From the NCBI RefSeq assembly GCF_001653475.1, contig NZ_CP011487.1:744001-808000 (forward strand): a stretch of DNA of 64,000 bases. Direction: 5' to 3'. Under the pieces are notes generated by a model. That model was not told where the DNA came from, did no database searches, and saw only the letters and a list, made by a program, of their open reading frames with translations. Shown piece by piece: positions 1 through 9,389 of this stretch (its first letter is position 1; each line of letters opens with the position of its first letter). A program made the translations under genes and the position numbers. The stretch comes from Helicobacter pylori (lineage in GTDB: Bacteria; Campylobacterota; Campylobacteria; Campylobacterales; Helicobacteraceae).

Positions 1-1
1 A

Positions 2-559
2 TTCACGCTTATTGGGGCTCTTGAAGATCAGGTTTTCAACGGCGAATTGAAATTCCAAAACACAAGCTTAAAGAATTTCGCTCTCATGCAAAACATGATC
101 AATCTCATCAACACCATTCCCTCTCTCATTGTCTTTAGGAACCCTCATTTAGGGGCTAATGGCTATCAAATCAAAAAGGGGTCTGTTGTTTTTGGGATCA
201 CTAAAGAATATTTAGGGTTAGAAAAAATTGATCTTATCGGCAAAACGCTTGATATTGCTGGCAATGGGATTATTGAATTAGACAAAAACAAATTAGATTT
301 GAATTTAGAAGTTTCCACTATCAAGGCTTTGAGTAATGTTTTAAATAAAATCCCTATTGTGGGCTATCTTGTCTTAGGGAAAGAAGGTAAAATCACCACT
401 AATGTGAATGTCAAAGGCACGCTGGATAACCCTAAAACCAAAGTCACTTTAGCGGCTGATATTATCCAAGCGCCTTTTAAAATCTTGCGCCGTATTTTCA
501 CACCTATTGACATCATCGTGGATGAAGTCAAAAAAAACATTGATTCAAAAAGGAAGTAA
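2..559 (+). CDS. AsmA/DUF3971-like protein, C-terminal part (5' end outside window)
   Basis: The frame is open from base 2, so this is the 3' end of a longer gene that begins before the window. The visible 185 residues contain beta-rich repeats ending in a segment (VKGTLDNPKTKVTLA) typical of AsmA-type proteins, followed by an amphipathic C-terminal helix. Proteins of this family span the periplasm and are linked to outer-membrane lipid transport; that function is inferred from the family only. The stop at 557-559 lies directly before the FeoA-like gene, so the two are probably cotranscribed. It corresponds by position to a hypothetical protein near HP0586. Confidence 0.7.
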   Translation, partial: FTLIGALEDQVFNGELKFQNTSLKNFALMQNMINLINTIPSLIVFRNPHLGANGYQIKKGSVVFGITKEYLGLEKIDLIGKTLDIAGNGIIELDKNKLDLNLEVSTIKALSNVLNKIPIVGYLVLGKEGKITTNVNVKGTLDNPKTKVTLAADIIQAPFKILRRIFTPIDIIVDEVKKNIDSKRK

Positions 560-560
560 A

Positions 561-791
561 ATGACTCTCAATGAAGCCATTAAAGACAAAGTTTATGAAA
601 TCGTAGAAATCGCTAACTGCGATGAAGCCCTTAAAAAACGCTTTCTGTCTTTTGGTATCCATGAAGGAGTTCAATGCACTCTTTTGCATTATTCTATGAA
701 AAAAGCCACGCTTTCGGTTAAAATCAACCGCATTCAAGTGGCTTTAAGAACCCATGAAGCGCAATACCTTGTCATCAAAGAAAGCGTGTGA
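561..791 (+). CDS. FeoA-domain small protein
   Basis: This encodes 76 residues. I chose the ATG at 561 rather than the longer frame from 507 because an AGGAAG ribosome binding site lies at 551-556 and the longer frame would overlap the previous gene. The whole protein is one FeoA/SH3-like domain (LSFGIHEGVQCTLLH, then KINRIQVALRTHEAQYLVIK). FeoA partners with the ferrous iron transporter FeoB, but no feoB lies nearby, so an iron role here is inference. It overlaps the vicinity of the nth start, suggesting translational coupling. Confidence 0.75.
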   Translation: MTLNEAIKDKVYEIVEIANCDEALKKRFLSFGIHEGVQCTLLHYSMKKATLSVKINRIQVALRTHEAQYLVIKESV

Positions 792-793
792 AA

Positions 794-1444
794 ATGGGTT
801 TAAAACATACTAAAACTTACCAAAAAGCCCAACAAATCAAAGAACTGCTTTTAAAACATTACCCCAACCAAACCACCGAATTGCGCCATAAAAACCCCTA
901 TGAATTGCTGGTGGCTACCATTTTAAGCGCTCAATGCACGGACGCTAGAGTGAATAAAATAACGCCCAAGTTATTTGAAAAATACCCAAGTGTGAATGAT
1001 TTAGCCCTAGCTTTTTTAGAAGAAGTTAAAGAAATTATCCAATCCGTTTCTTATTCCAACAATAAAAGCAAGCATTTAATCAGTATGGCGCAAAAAGTGG
1101 TTAGGGATTTTAAGGGCGTTATCCCCTCTACACAAAAAGAATTGATGAGCCTAGATGGCGTGGGGCAAAAAACCGCTAATGTGGTGCTTTCAGTGTGCTT
1201 TGATGCAAATTATATAGCCGTAGATACCCATGTGTTCCGCACGGTGCACCGATTAGGCTTAAGCAACGCTAACACGCCCATTAAGACCGAAGAAGAACTC
1301 AGCGATCTTTTTAAAGACAACCTGTCAAAACTCCACCATGCCTTAATCTTGTTTGGCCGTTACACCTGCAAGGCTAAAAACCCCTTGTGCGGCGAGTGTT
1401 TTTTAAAAGAATTTTGCGTTTCTAAGGCTAGCTTTAAAGCGTAG
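794..1444 (+). CDS. nth: Endonuclease III (DNA glycosylase/AP lyase)
   Basis: This base-excision repair enzyme removes oxidised pyrimidines and cleaves the abasic site. The helix-hairpin-helix LDGVGQKTANVV (catalytic Lys in GQKTAN) and the Asp of VDTHVFR are present. The C-terminus has the four-cysteine [4Fe-4S] pattern C-x6-C-x2-C-x5-C near residues 195-212. The length of about 216 residues is normal. I chose the ATG at 794; a GTG at 788 is an alternative two codons upstream. The gene follows the FeoA-like gene almost without a gap. It corresponds to HP0585. Confidence 0.96.
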   Translation: MGLKHTKTYQKAQQIKELLLKHYPNQTTELRHKNPYELLVATILSAQCTDARVNKITPKLFEKYPSVNDLALAFLEEVKEIIQSVSYSNNKSKHLISMAQKVVRDFKGVIPSTQKELMSLDGVGQKTANVVLSVCFDANYIAVDTHVFRTVHRLGLSNANTPIKTEEELSDLFKDNLSKLHHALILFGRYTCKAKNPLCGECFLKEFCVSKASFKA

Positions 1445-1485
1445 TGGCTTTATTTGTTATAAAATTTATAGTAAAATTAAGATTT

Positions 1486-1491
1486 TATAAT
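1486..1491 (+). promoter_or_regulatory. -10 element for fliN
   Basis: TATAAT lies 35 bp before the fliN start in an AT-rich gap after nth. H. pylori sigma-80 promoters are defined mainly by this -10 box. Confidence 0.5.
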
Positions 1492-1525
1492 CAAAGTCAA
1501 ATCATTCTTGAAAGAGTAGAGTTTT

Positions 1526-1897
1526 ATGTCAGAAGCAGAATCTAATAAGTTAAAAATAGCCGAAAAAGAGAAAGAAAAAGCTAGCAAGGAAAGAGAACTA
1601 GAGCTTTCCACTTATTTAGAAGAACTCATTTGCGATTATAAAAACCTTTTAGACATGGAGATTGTTTTTAGTGCAGAACTTGGCTCTACGCAAATCCCTT
1701 TATTGCAGATTTTGCGTTTTGAAAAAGGCTCTGTGATTGACTTGCAAAAACCCGCTGGAGAGAGCGTGGATACTTTTGTGAACGGGCGGGTTATTGGTAA
1801 GGGTGAGGTGATGGTTTTTGAAAGGAATTTAGCCATTCGTTTGAATGAAATCCTTGATTCTAACGCCATTGTGTATTATCTCGCTAAAAATTCATGA
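1526..1897 (+). CDS. fliN: Flagellar motor switch protein FliN
   Basis: FliN forms part of the C-ring of the flagellar motor with FliM and FliG and also binds export cargo complexes. The 123-residue protein has a charged N-terminal helix (residues 1-30) followed by a SpoA domain containing the typical LLDMEIVFSAELGSTQIPL and LRFEKGSVIDL segments. The stop overlaps the next start in ATGA, so fliN and fliO are coupled. It corresponds to HP0584. Confidence 0.95.
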   Translation: MSEAESNKLKIAEKEKEKASKERELELSTYLEELICDYKNLLDMEIVFSAELGSTQIPLLQILRFEKGSVIDLQKPAGESVDTFVNGRVIGKGEVMVFERNLAIRLNEILDSNAIVYYLAKNS

Positions 1898-2775
1898 GAT
1901 TGTTATTCTTGTTATTGAGCGCTATTTTTATGTTACTGGCTGAAGAAAAAATACCTTTAAATGATGACGCTCCTATTAAACTTATGCATTGGCAAAACGC
2001 ATTAAAAGAAGTCCAACCTGATTCAAACGCTCTAACAACACCACCCATAAAAGCCGTGCAAACCACGCTCACTTTTGAAACGCCTTTTAATAAAGCGCCT
2101 AAAATCATGGAAGTTGAAGGGCAAAAGGTGATCGTTTTAAAAAACGCTAAACTGGATTCTAAAAAAACCATGGATTTTAAAGAAGCCTCTTTGAATGCTT
2201 TAGAAATGTTTTCCTACCACAATGACATCTACCTCTTGTCTAAAAAAGCTAAAATGGAATTAGAAATCCAAGCTTCAAACAGCAAGGATAAAAAACGGCT
2301 CCGCTTTCTTTTTTTACCAAAAGGTTTTCATTTAGCCCCACCGCCTAGCCATGAAGGAAAATCTCAGCATGCCAATCTTTCAAGCCAAGATGAAAAAGAG
2401 CGAGCCAAAAGTCCCTTAAACACTTTAGAGTTAAAACCCCCACTAGATTTAAGCCATGCTTATAAGGCGCTAGCGGTTATTGCTGCCTTGCTCTTAATAT
2501 TGTATATAATCAAAAAAAAAATTGTTCCTGCACAAGGGTCTTTTTCTACAAAAGATTTTAAGTTAGAAATTAGTGTTTTGGGTCGTGTTGATGCGAACCA
2601 TAAAATCATTTCCATAAAAACTAATAAGGAGCGTTACTTGGTCTTACTGAGCGATAAATACGGCCTGCTTTTAGACAAAATAAGCCCAAAAACATCTAAA
2701 GAAGAACTGATTAAAGAAGCTGAAAATAATATAAAGAATTCAAAATTAGGAAATTTATATGCCGGAAAATTCTAA
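1894..2775 (+). CDS. fliO: FliO-like flagellar export protein
   Basis: The 293-residue protein has an N-terminal signal-like segment (MRLLFLLLSAIFMLLA), a long periplasmic stretch, one membrane segment near residues 190-206 (ALAVIAALLLILYII) and a cytoplasmic tail. The tail pattern (LGRVDANHKIISIKTNKERY, then LLLDKI) is that of FliO, which stabilises the flagellar type III export gate protein FliP. The position after fliN supports this. I recall HP0583 being described as the H. pylori FliO. It is longer than enterobacterial FliO because of the extra periplasmic part. Confidence 0.75.
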   Translation: MRLLFLLLSAIFMLLAEEKIPLNDDAPIKLMHWQNALKEVQPDSNALTTPPIKAVQTTLTFETPFNKAPKIMEVEGQKVIVLKNAKLDSKKTMDFKEASLNALEMFSYHNDIYLLSKKAKMELEIQASNSKDKKRLRFLFLPKGFHLAPPPSHEGKSQHANLSSQDEKERAKSPLNTLELKPPLDLSHAYKALAVIAALLLILYIIKKKIVPAQGSFSTKDFKLEISVLGRVDANHKIISIKTNKERYLVLLSDKYGLLLDKISPKTSKEELIKEAENNIKNSKLGNLYAGKF

Positions 2776-3715
2776 ACTGCAATCTGCTAAGTTAGGGAAA
2801 AATTTTGACCCTGTGGATCATTCTAACAGGAATTTTTTCTTTTCTCTCATTCTATCTGTATTGTTACACTGGTTGATTTATTTTTTATTTGAACACAGAG
2901 GGGATTTTTTTCCCTCAAAACCCAAGCTTGTTAAAGTGGATCCTAAAAATTTATTGATTTTAAAAAGAGGCCATTCGCAAGATCCCAGTAAAAACACCCC
3001 GGGCGCTCCTAAACCCACGCTAGCTGGCCCCCAAAAACCCCCCACACCACCAACCCCACCAACCCCACCAACCCCACCAACCCCACCAAAACCTATAGAA
3101 AAGCCTAAACCTAAGCCAAAACCCAAACCTGAACCCAAAAAGCCCAATCACAAACATAAGGCTCTTAAAAAAGTGGAAAAAGTGGAAGAGAAAAAAATAG
3201 TAGAGGAGAAAAAAGAAGAGAAAAAAATAGTAGAACAAAAAGTAGAGCAGAAAAAAGTGGAAGAGAAAAAACCTGTCAAAAAAGAATTTGATCCCAATCA
3301 GCTTTCTTTCTTGCCTAAAGAAGTTGCGCCACCCAGACAAGAAAATAATAAAGGCTTGGATAACCAAACCAAAAGGGATATTGATGAATTGTATGGCGAA
3401 GAATTTGGGGATTTAGGCACAGCCGAAAAAGATTTCATCAGGAATAATTTAAGGGATATTGGGCGCATCACGCAAAAATATTTAGAATACCCTCAAGTAG
3501 CGGCTTATTTAGGGCAAGACGGGACGAATGCGGTAGAATTTTACTTGCACCCTAATGGCGATATTACCGATCTTAAAATCATCATTGGCTCTGAGTATAA
3601 AATGCTTGATGACAACACCTTAAAGACTATTCAGATCGCTTATAAGGATTACCCGCGCCCCAAAACTAAAACCCTCATCCGCATTAGAGTGCGTTATTAC
3701 CTAGGGGGCAATTAA
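2759..3715 (+). CDS. TonB-like energy-transducing protein
   Basis: The 318-residue protein has the TonB plan: an N-terminal membrane anchor with conserved His ([14 protein letters not shown], about residues 34-47), a Pro/Lys-rich rigid linker with TPP, KPKP and EEKK stretches, and a C-terminal TonB domain ([18 protein letters not shown] end). It would transmit proton-motive force from ExbB/ExbD to outer-membrane receptors, but no exbBD is adjacent. The start overlaps fliO by 17 bp. It corresponds to HP0582; H. pylori has another TonB elsewhere, so I leave the symbol open. Confidence 0.85.
   Translation: MPENSKLQSAKLGKNFDPVDHSNRNFFFSLILSVLLHWLIYFLFEHRGDFFPSKPKLVKVDPKNLLILKRGHSQDPSKNTPGAPKPTLAGPQKPPTPPTPPTPPTPPTPPKPIEKPKPKPKPKPEPKKPNHKHKALKKVEKVEEKKIVEEKKEEKKIVEQKVEQKKVEEKKPVKKEFDPNQLSFLPKEVAPPRQENNKGLDNQTKRDIDELYGEEFGDLGTAEKDFIRNNLRDIGRITQKYLEYPQVAAYLGQDGTNAVEFYLHPNGDITDLKIIIGSEYKMLDDNTLKTIQIAYKDYPRPKTKTLIRIRVRYYLGGN
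3044..3088 (+). repeat. 9-bp tandem repeat coding for Thr-Pro-Pro
   Basis: Five in-frame units (ACMCCACCA) encode TPP five times in the TonB-like linker. The last four units are identical. Unit gain or loss keeps the frame and changes only linker length. Confidence 0.9.
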
Positions 3716-3719
3716 AGGA

Positions 3720-4739
3720 ATGGAAATCACGCTTTTTGACCCTATAGACGCTCACTTGCATGTGCGAGAAAACGCACTTTTAAAAGCGGTGTTAAGATAT
3801 TCTAGCGAGCCTTTTAGCGCTGCGGTGATCATGCCTAATCTCAATAAGCCCTTAATTAACACTCCAATCACCCTTGAATATGAAGAAGAAATTTTAAACC
3901 ATTCTTCAAACTTCAAGCCTTTAATGAGTTTGTATTTCAATGATGATTTGACCTTAGAAGAATTGCAACGCGCCCAAGAAAAAGGCATCAGGTTTTTAAA
4001 GCTCTACCCCAAAGGCATGACCACAAACGCGCAAAACGGCACTTCGGATTTGTTGGGTGAAAAAACTTTAGAGATTTTAGAAAACGCCCAAAAATTAGGC
4101 TTTATTTTATGCATCCATGCAGAACAAGCCGGGTTTTGTTTGGATAAAGAATTTTTATGCCATAGCGTTTTAGAAACTTTCGCCCTTTCATTCCCTAAAC
4201 TCAAAATCATTATAGAGCATTTGAGCGATTGGCGCAGTATCGCTCTAATTGAAAAGCATGACAACCTCTATGCGACTTTAACTTTACACCATATCAGCAT
4301 GACTTTAGATGATTTATTAGGGGGGAGTTTGAACCCGCATTGTTTTTGCAAACCTTTAATCAAAACCAAAAAAGACCAAGAAAGGCTTTTATCCCTTGCT
4401 TTAAAAGCCCACCCTAAAATCTCTTTTGGCTCTGATAGCGCCCCGCATTTTGTCTCTAAAAAGCATAGCACTAACATTCCAGCAGGCATCTTTTCTGCCC
4501 CTATTTTGTTGCCTGCGTTGTGCGAACTTTTTGAAAAACACAACGCTTTAGAAAACTTGCAAGCCTTTATCAGCGATAACGCTAAAAAAATCTATGCGCT
4601 AGACAATTTGCCCAGTAAAAAAGCGCATTTGTCTAAAAAACCCTTTATAGTCCCTACGCACACACTTTGTCTGAATGAAAAAATTGCTATCTTAAGAGGG
4701 GGCGAAACGCTATCTTGGAACATTCAAGAAATCGCCTAA
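3720..4739 (+). CDS. pyrC: Dihydroorotase
   Basis: PyrC catalyses ring closure of carbamoyl-aspartate to dihydroorotate in de novo pyrimidine synthesis. The metal-binding motif DAHLHVR (residues 10-16), the candidate carboxylated Lys in FLKLYPKG, and the His residues in CIHAE and IIEHLSDW are all present. The 339 residues match type II dihydroorotases. The ATG is 5 bp after the TonB-like stop behind a weak AAAGG. It corresponds to HP0581. Confidence 0.95.
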   Translation: MEITLFDPIDAHLHVRENALLKAVLRYSSEPFSAAVIMPNLNKPLINTPITLEYEEEILNHSSNFKPLMSLYFNDDLTLEELQRAQEKGIRFLKLYPKGMTTNAQNGTSDLLGEKTLEILENAQKLGFILCIHAEQAGFCLDKEFLCHSVLETFALSFPKLKIIIEHLSDWRSIALIEKHDNLYATLTLHHISMTLDDLLGGSLNPHCFCKPLIKTKKDQERLLSLALKAHPKISFGSDSAPHFVSKKHSTNIPAGIFSAPILLPALCELFEKHNALENLQAFISDNAKKIYALDNLPSKKAHLSKKPFIVPTHTLCLNEKIAILRGGETLSWNIQEIA

Positions 4740-5834
4740 AACATGCCGCCTTTTTCGTGGGGCTTTTCATCGTTTTATTTTTAATTGCAATGAAGCGCCA
4801 AACCCCCCCCCTATGCTTTCGCGCACAATCAAACCCTTTCAACTGAAAGCCCCCCCTATTTCACACAACTCACTATCCCTAAACCCAATGACGCTTTAAG
4901 CGTGCATGCGAGTGCTTTAATCAGCTTGCCTAACGATAATCTTTTGAGCGCTTATTTTAGCGGCACTAAAGAAGGGGCAAGGGATGTGAAAATCAGCGCG
5001 AATCTTTTTGACAGCAAGATTAATCGCTGGAGCGAAGCCTTCATTCTTTTAACCAAAGAAGAGCTTTCTCATTATTCGCATGAATATATCAAAAAACTGG
5101 GTAACCCCTTGCTTTTTTTGCATGACGATAAAATTTTGTTGTTTGTCGTAGGGGTGAGCATGGGCGGGTGGGCCACTTCTAAAATCTACCAACTTGAAAG
5201 CGCTTTAGAGCCGATTCATTTTAAATTTGTGCAAAAACTCTCTTTAAGCCCTTTTTTAAACTTAAGCCATTTGATAAGGAATAAGCCTTTAAACACCACT
5301 GATGGCGGGTTTATGCTACCACTCTATCACGAATTAGCCACCCAATACCCCTTGTTATTGAAATTTGACAAACAAAATAACCCAAGAGAGCTTTTAAGGC
5401 CTAATGCCCTAAACCACCAGCTCCAGCCAAGCTTAACCCCCTTTAAAGACTGCGCTGTCATGGCGTTTAGAAACTATTCTTTTAAAGATAGCCTCATGCT
5501 AGAAACCTGTAAAACCCCCACCACTTGGCAAAAGCCCATGCTTACGAATTTGAAAAACTTGAATGACGCTTTGAATTTGATCAATTTAAATAAAGAATTG
5601 TTTTTAATCCACAACCCTAGCGATTTATCTTTGCGTCGTAAAGAACTCTTATTTTCTAAATTAGAAAACTCAAACTCTTTTAAAACCTTAAAAATTTTAG
5701 ATAAAGCGGATGAAGTGAGTTACCCAAGCTATAGTCTTAACCCTCATTTTATAGATATTGTCTATACCTACAACCGCTCTCATATCAAACACATCCGTTT
5801 TAATATGGCTTATTTAAAATCCCTTCTCAAGTAA
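4715..5834 (+). pseudogene. Sialidase-like membrane-anchored protein, out of frame at a C9 tract
   Basis: The N-terminal frame (TTG at 4715 or ATG at 4790) encodes a membrane segment HAAFFVGLFIVLFLIAMK, then reaches C9 at 4803-4811 and leaves the frame of the body. The body (open from 4794, ending 5834) encodes about 340 residues of a BNR/exo-sialidase-like fold (SALISLPNDNLLSAYFSGTKEG, GNPLLFLHDDKILLFVVG). With eight Cs the two parts would fuse into one protein of about 370 residues. The gene overlaps the pyrC end. It corresponds to HP0580. Either it is a phase-variable gene in the off state or the tract length is a sequencing error. No substrate can be stated. Confidence 0.7.
4803..4811 (+). 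repeat. Homopolymeric C9 tract (candidate phase-variation switch)
   Basis: Nine consecutive Cs lie in the 5' part of the sialidase-like gene. A second C7 run lies at 4850-4856. Poly-C tracts near gene starts are a common slipped-strand switch in H. pylori. Confidence 0.85.
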
Positions 5835-5840
5835 TCAGTC

Positions 5841-6395
5841 ATGTTCATACATTCTTCTTACACGCTGAGTTTTGTATGGCTTTTTTTAATTTTCTTTTTT
5901 TTTAAAAATAAGCCATTGAGTTTGAGGTTTTCGCTCTCTTTTATAAGCGTGATTTTAAGCAATATCGCTTTTAAAGACTCTCTATCGCTCAACGCCTTTT
6001 TAAGCAGTTTTACAGCCCCCTTAAGCCCCTTTAGCTGTCTTTTGATCCTTGCTTATACAAGCTTTTCTTGTCATATACTCAAAAAGCCCCCTTTAGAAAC
6101 CTTGCAATCTTATAGCATCATGCTGTTTTTCAATCTGTTGCTTTTGATAGATATTTTAGGGTTTTTGCCTTTTTCAATCTATCATCATTTCATGGCTTCT
6201 CTTATTTTTAGTGCGCTTTTTTGCAGCAGTTTGTTTTTGAGTAGCCCCTTACTGGGCATGATCGCTTTAGTGGCGTTATCCAGTTCGCTTTTGATGCGTT
6301 CTCATTTTCAAATCTTAGATTCTTTATTAGATTTCCCCTTGCTTCTTTTTGTCTTTTTGAAGACTTTATATCTTGTTAAAAAAAGGTTGTATTAA
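5841..6395 (+). CDS. Polytopic membrane protein of unknown function
   Basis: The 184 residues are very hydrophobic with about five to six membrane segments (for example SFVWLFLIFFFF, IMLFFNLLLLIDILGFLPF, LFCSSLFLSSPLLGMIALVAL) and few charged residues. I recognise no family. It starts 6 bp after the sialidase-like gene and ends 5 bp before the transferase gene, so the three are probably one unit, perhaps for envelope modification. It corresponds to HP0579. Confidence 0.8.
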   Translation: MFIHSSYTLSFVWLFLIFFFFKNKPLSLRFSLSFISVILSNIAFKDSLSLNAFLSSFTAPLSPFSCLLILAYTSFSCHILKKPPLETLQSYSIMLFFNLLLLIDILGFLPFSIYHHFMASLIFSALFCSSLFLSSPLLGMIALVALSSSLLMRSHFQILDSLLDFPLLLFVFLKTLYLVKKRLY

Positions 6396-6400
6396 CGCTT

Positions 6401-8437
6401 ATGAAATCCCTATCCCATGCCCTTTTTTCGCTCTTTTTAAAAGGTTTTTATTTCACCTTTTTTATGAGCTTGTTGTTTGTGTTCAATCGTATCGGCTTTA
6501 TCCTTTATACTGGCTATTATAAACATGCTTTAAAAAACCCTATTTTTGATGAAATCATCAAAACCCTATTCAATGGAGCAAGATATGATAATCGTGTGGT
6601 CTCAAGCCTAGCGATTCTTTTTATCATTATCGGATTATTAGGGTTATTTGCCCCTAAACGCCAAACCAAAATGCTTAATATTATGGCGTATTTTTCTATC
6701 GCTATTATCCTGTTTTTAAACATTGCGAACATTGTTTATTACGGCATTTATGGGAATGTGTTTGATGAAAATTTATTGGAATTTTTGCATGAAGACACGC
6801 TCACGATTTTAAAAATGAGCGGAGAATACCCTATTTTTTCTGGTTTTTCACTCTTTGTGATCATTAGCATTTTAATCTCTCTTATCTATTTCAAGATCCA
6901 AAACGCCCTTTTTAAACCCAAAAATGTTGATCAAGCCACCCGCACCAAACCCCTTAAAACTTTCCTTTTATTCATGCTTTTTTCACTCATGCAAATGTTT
7001 TACATCAACGCGCAATTGAGCTTTGTTGGTGCGTCTTTAGATCTCAGCATAGAGCCAGCCAAAGATCCTTTTTTAATGAAAATTACCCCCGGGGCGTTTC
7101 GCAACCTTTATCTTTTGGCGCGCAATTACAGACAAAGCCATAACCTTAAATTCAGCGATTTTGCTAAAGGATCGCCCCTAGAAGTGGCGAAAAATTATTT
7201 CAATCTTAAAGAAAACCCCTCAAACAACCTCTATGAGTTGCTTTCTCAAACAAGCCACAACAATTCCAATCAAACCATCCAACATGTTTTTTATATCGTT
7301 TCAGAGTCTCTGAGTTCATGGCATTTTGATCAAAAATTTGACGCTATAGGGCTAACGAGCGCTTTAAAAGGCTTGGTTAAAAAAGAGCATGCTCACATGC
7401 TTTCTGCTTTTATTGAAAGCGCCCCACGAACCGTTAAAAGCCTGGATGTCCAAATCACAGGCTTGCCTTATATCAATGATAATAACTTAGTCAATTCAGG
7501 CGTAATCCTCCCTAGCTTTCCTATGGCGATTGGCAATATCATGAAAACTCTGGGTTATAGAAATAACTTTTATTATGGGGGTAGCGGGATTTGGAACAAA
7601 CTAGATAGTTTCACCAAAAAACAAGGTTTTCACGCCCTTTATTTCAATAACCATCTCTTAGAATTTGCCAAAAACAAGCCCTACCCTAAACCCATAGAGA
7701 GCAACTGGGGAGTGCATGATAATATTTTATTTGACTATATTTTAGAAAACACCAACCCCAATGAAAAAACTTTCAGCATGGTCATGACTTTAAGCAATCA
7801 CGCAATCAAAAATGTGAATCTCAAAGCCTTTAATGTGCCTTTAGAAAAAATCCAAAAATTTGTGGAAAAAACCCCCAAAGCAGAAAATCTACCGGACGCT
7901 AATTCTTTAGGGCATATTTACTGGTATGACAAAGTAATAGTCAATTTCATCAAAAAAGCAAGCCTTAAATTCCCTAACTCGCTTTTTATCATTACAGGAG
8001 ATCATTTTGACAGGAGCTATGAATACGCTAAAAACGATTTATATGTGATTAAATCCGTGCCGCTTATTTTATACGCCCCTACTTTAAAGCCTGAAAAAAT
8101 CAGTCAAGTCGGATCGCATTTAGACATCGCTCCTACGATTGTTGAATTAGCCGCTCCTAAAGGTTTTCAATTTGTGAGTTTTGGAAAGCCTTTATTTTCT
8201 AACAACACAACAAACCCTCCAAGCCACCCCGATTATGCGCTAGGTTATGAAGCGATCGCTACCAAAGATTATTTTTATAACCCGAGTTTGGGGTTAAGGT
8301 ATTTGAACGAAAACCACAAAGAGCAAAAGGATAAACAAAACGACAAAATAGAAGCTTTTCAGTTTTACCAGCAATTAGAATCCTTAAAAGCCCTCAGTTA
8401 TTACTTGCTCTATCATGGGGCTAATCTTAAAGATTGA
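6401..8437 (+). CDS. LTA synthase-type/alkaline phosphatase superfamily membrane transferase
   Basis: The 678-residue protein has about five N-terminal membrane segments (residues 1-215) and a large periplasmic sulfatase-like domain. Family residues are visible: the first metal motif YIVSESLSSWH, the nucleophile region SAPRTVKSLD (Thr near residue 345), SNHAIKN and the C-terminal metal motif TGDHFDRS. Such enzymes transfer phosphoglycerol or phosphoethanolamine to envelope glycans or lipids; the substrate here is not known. It is the last gene of the HP0580-0578 group and corresponds to HP0578. Confidence 0.85.
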   Translation: MKSLSHALFSLFLKGFYFTFFMSLLFVFNRIGFILYTGYYKHALKNPIFDEIIKTLFNGARYDNRVVSSLAILFIIIGLLGLFAPKRQTKMLNIMAYFSIAIILFLNIANIVYYGIYGNVFDENLLEFLHEDTLTILKMSGEYPIFSGFSLFVIISILISLIYFKIQNALFKPKNVDQATRTKPLKTFLLFMLFSLMQMFYINAQLSFVGASLDLSIEPAKDPFLMKITPGAFRNLYLLARNYRQSHNLKFSDFAKGSPLEVAKNYFNLKENPSNNLYELLSQTSHNNSNQTIQHVFYIVSESLSSWHFDQKFDAIGLTSALKGLVKKEHAHMLSAFIESAPRTVKSLDVQITGLPYINDNNLVNSGVILPSFPMAIGNIMKTLGYRNNFYYGGSGIWNKLDSFTKKQGFHALYFNNHLLEFAKNKPYPKPIESNWGVHDNILFDYILENTNPNEKTFSMVMTLSNHAIKNVNLKAFNVPLEKIQKFVEKTPKAENLPDANSLGHIYWYDKVIVNFIKKASLKFPNSLFIITGDHFDRSYEYAKNDLYVIKSVPLILYAPTLKPEKISQVGSHLDIAPTIVELAAPKGFQFVSFGKPLFSNNTTNPPSHPDYALGYEAIATKDYFYNPSLGLRYLNENHKEQKDKQNDKIEAFQFYQQLESLKALSYYLLYHGANLKD

Positions 8438-8477
8438 TAAACGGAGTTTTTAATTCCATTAAACGCATGATTTTTGC

Positions 8478-8483
8478 TACAAT
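8478..8483 (+). promoter_or_regulatory. -10 element for folD
   Basis: TACAAT lies 34 bp before the folD ATG in the 79-bp gap after HP0578. It resembles an H. pylori sigma-80 -10 box. Confidence 0.4.
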
Positions 8484-8516
8484 AATAGGATTTTAATTGA
8501 TAAAGGACAAATAAGC

Positions 8517-9389
8517 ATGCCAAATAGGGGCGTTGTTTTATTAGACGGGCAAGCACTAGCTTACAATATAGAAAAAGATTTGAAAAATAAAATCCAAATA
8601 ATAACCGCACAAACGCATAAACGCCCCAAACTAGCCGTGATTTTAGTGGGGAAAGATCCCGCTAGTATCACTTATGTCAATATGAAGATCAAAGCATGCG
8701 AAAGGGTGGGCATGGATTTTGACTTAAAAACCCTCCAAGAAAATATTACTGAAGCTGAATTGCTGTCCTTGATTAAAGATTACAATACCGATCAAAACAT
8801 TTCAGGCATTTTAGTCCAGCTCCCCCTACCCAGACACATTGACACTAAAATGATTTTAGAAGCCATTGATCCGAGTAAAGATGTGGATGGTTTCCACCCC
8901 CTTAATATCGGCAAGCTCTGCACTCAAAAAGAATCGTTTCTGCCAGCTACCCCTATGGGCGTGATGCGTCTTTTAAAGCATTATCATATTGAAATCAAGG
9001 GCAAGGATGTAGCGATTATTGGGGCGAGCAATATCATTGGAAAACCTTTGAGCATGCTTTTGTTAAACGCTGGGGCTAGCGTGAGCGTGTGCCATATTTT
9101 GACTAAAGACATTAGTTTTTACACCCAAAACGCTGATATTGTCTGCGTTGGCGTGGGTAAGCCTGATTTGATTAAAGCGAGCATGTTAAAAAAAGGGGCT
9201 GTAGTGGTGGATATTGGGATCAATCATTTGAACGATGGGCGTATCGTGGGCGATGTGGATTTTATAAACGCGCAAAAAGTTGCCGGTTTTATCACCCCTG
9301 TGCCTAAAGGCGTGGGGCCTATGACGATCGTCTCGCTTTTAGAAAACACTCTGATCGCTTTTGAAAAACAACAAAGGAAGGGATTTTAA
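8517..9389 (+). CDS. folD: Methylenetetrahydrofolate dehydrogenase/cyclohydrolase
   Basis: FolD interconverts 5,10-methylene-, methenyl- and 10-formyl-tetrahydrofolate using NADP. The catalytic region [16 protein letters not shown] (Tyr and Lys), the GILVQLPLP signature, the DVDGFHP motif and the nucleotide-binding GASNIIGKP are intact. It has 290 residues, a normal length, with ribosome binding site AAAGGAC before the ATG. Its TAA overlaps the lepB ATG (TAATG), so the two are coupled. It corresponds to HP0577. Confidence 0.97.
   Translation: MPNRGVVLLDGQALAYNIEKDLKNKIQIITAQTHKRPKLAVILVGKDPASITYVNMKIKACERVGMDFDLKTLQENITEAELLSLIKDYNTDQNISGILVQLPLPRHIDTKMILEAIDPSKDVDGFHPLNIGKLCTQKESFLPATPMGVMRLLKHYHIEIKGKDVAIIGASNIIGKPLSMLLLNAGASVSVCHILTKDISFYTQNADIVCVGVGKPDLIKASMLKKGAVVVDIGINHLNDGRIVGDVDFINAQKVAGFITPVPKGVGPMTIVSLLENTLIAFEKQQRKGF

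Noticed and set aside
2878..3367. Long minus-strand frames rich in Gly or Phe opposite the TonB-like gene
   Set aside because: They are mirror images of the Pro/Lys repeats of the real gene and have no own start signals.
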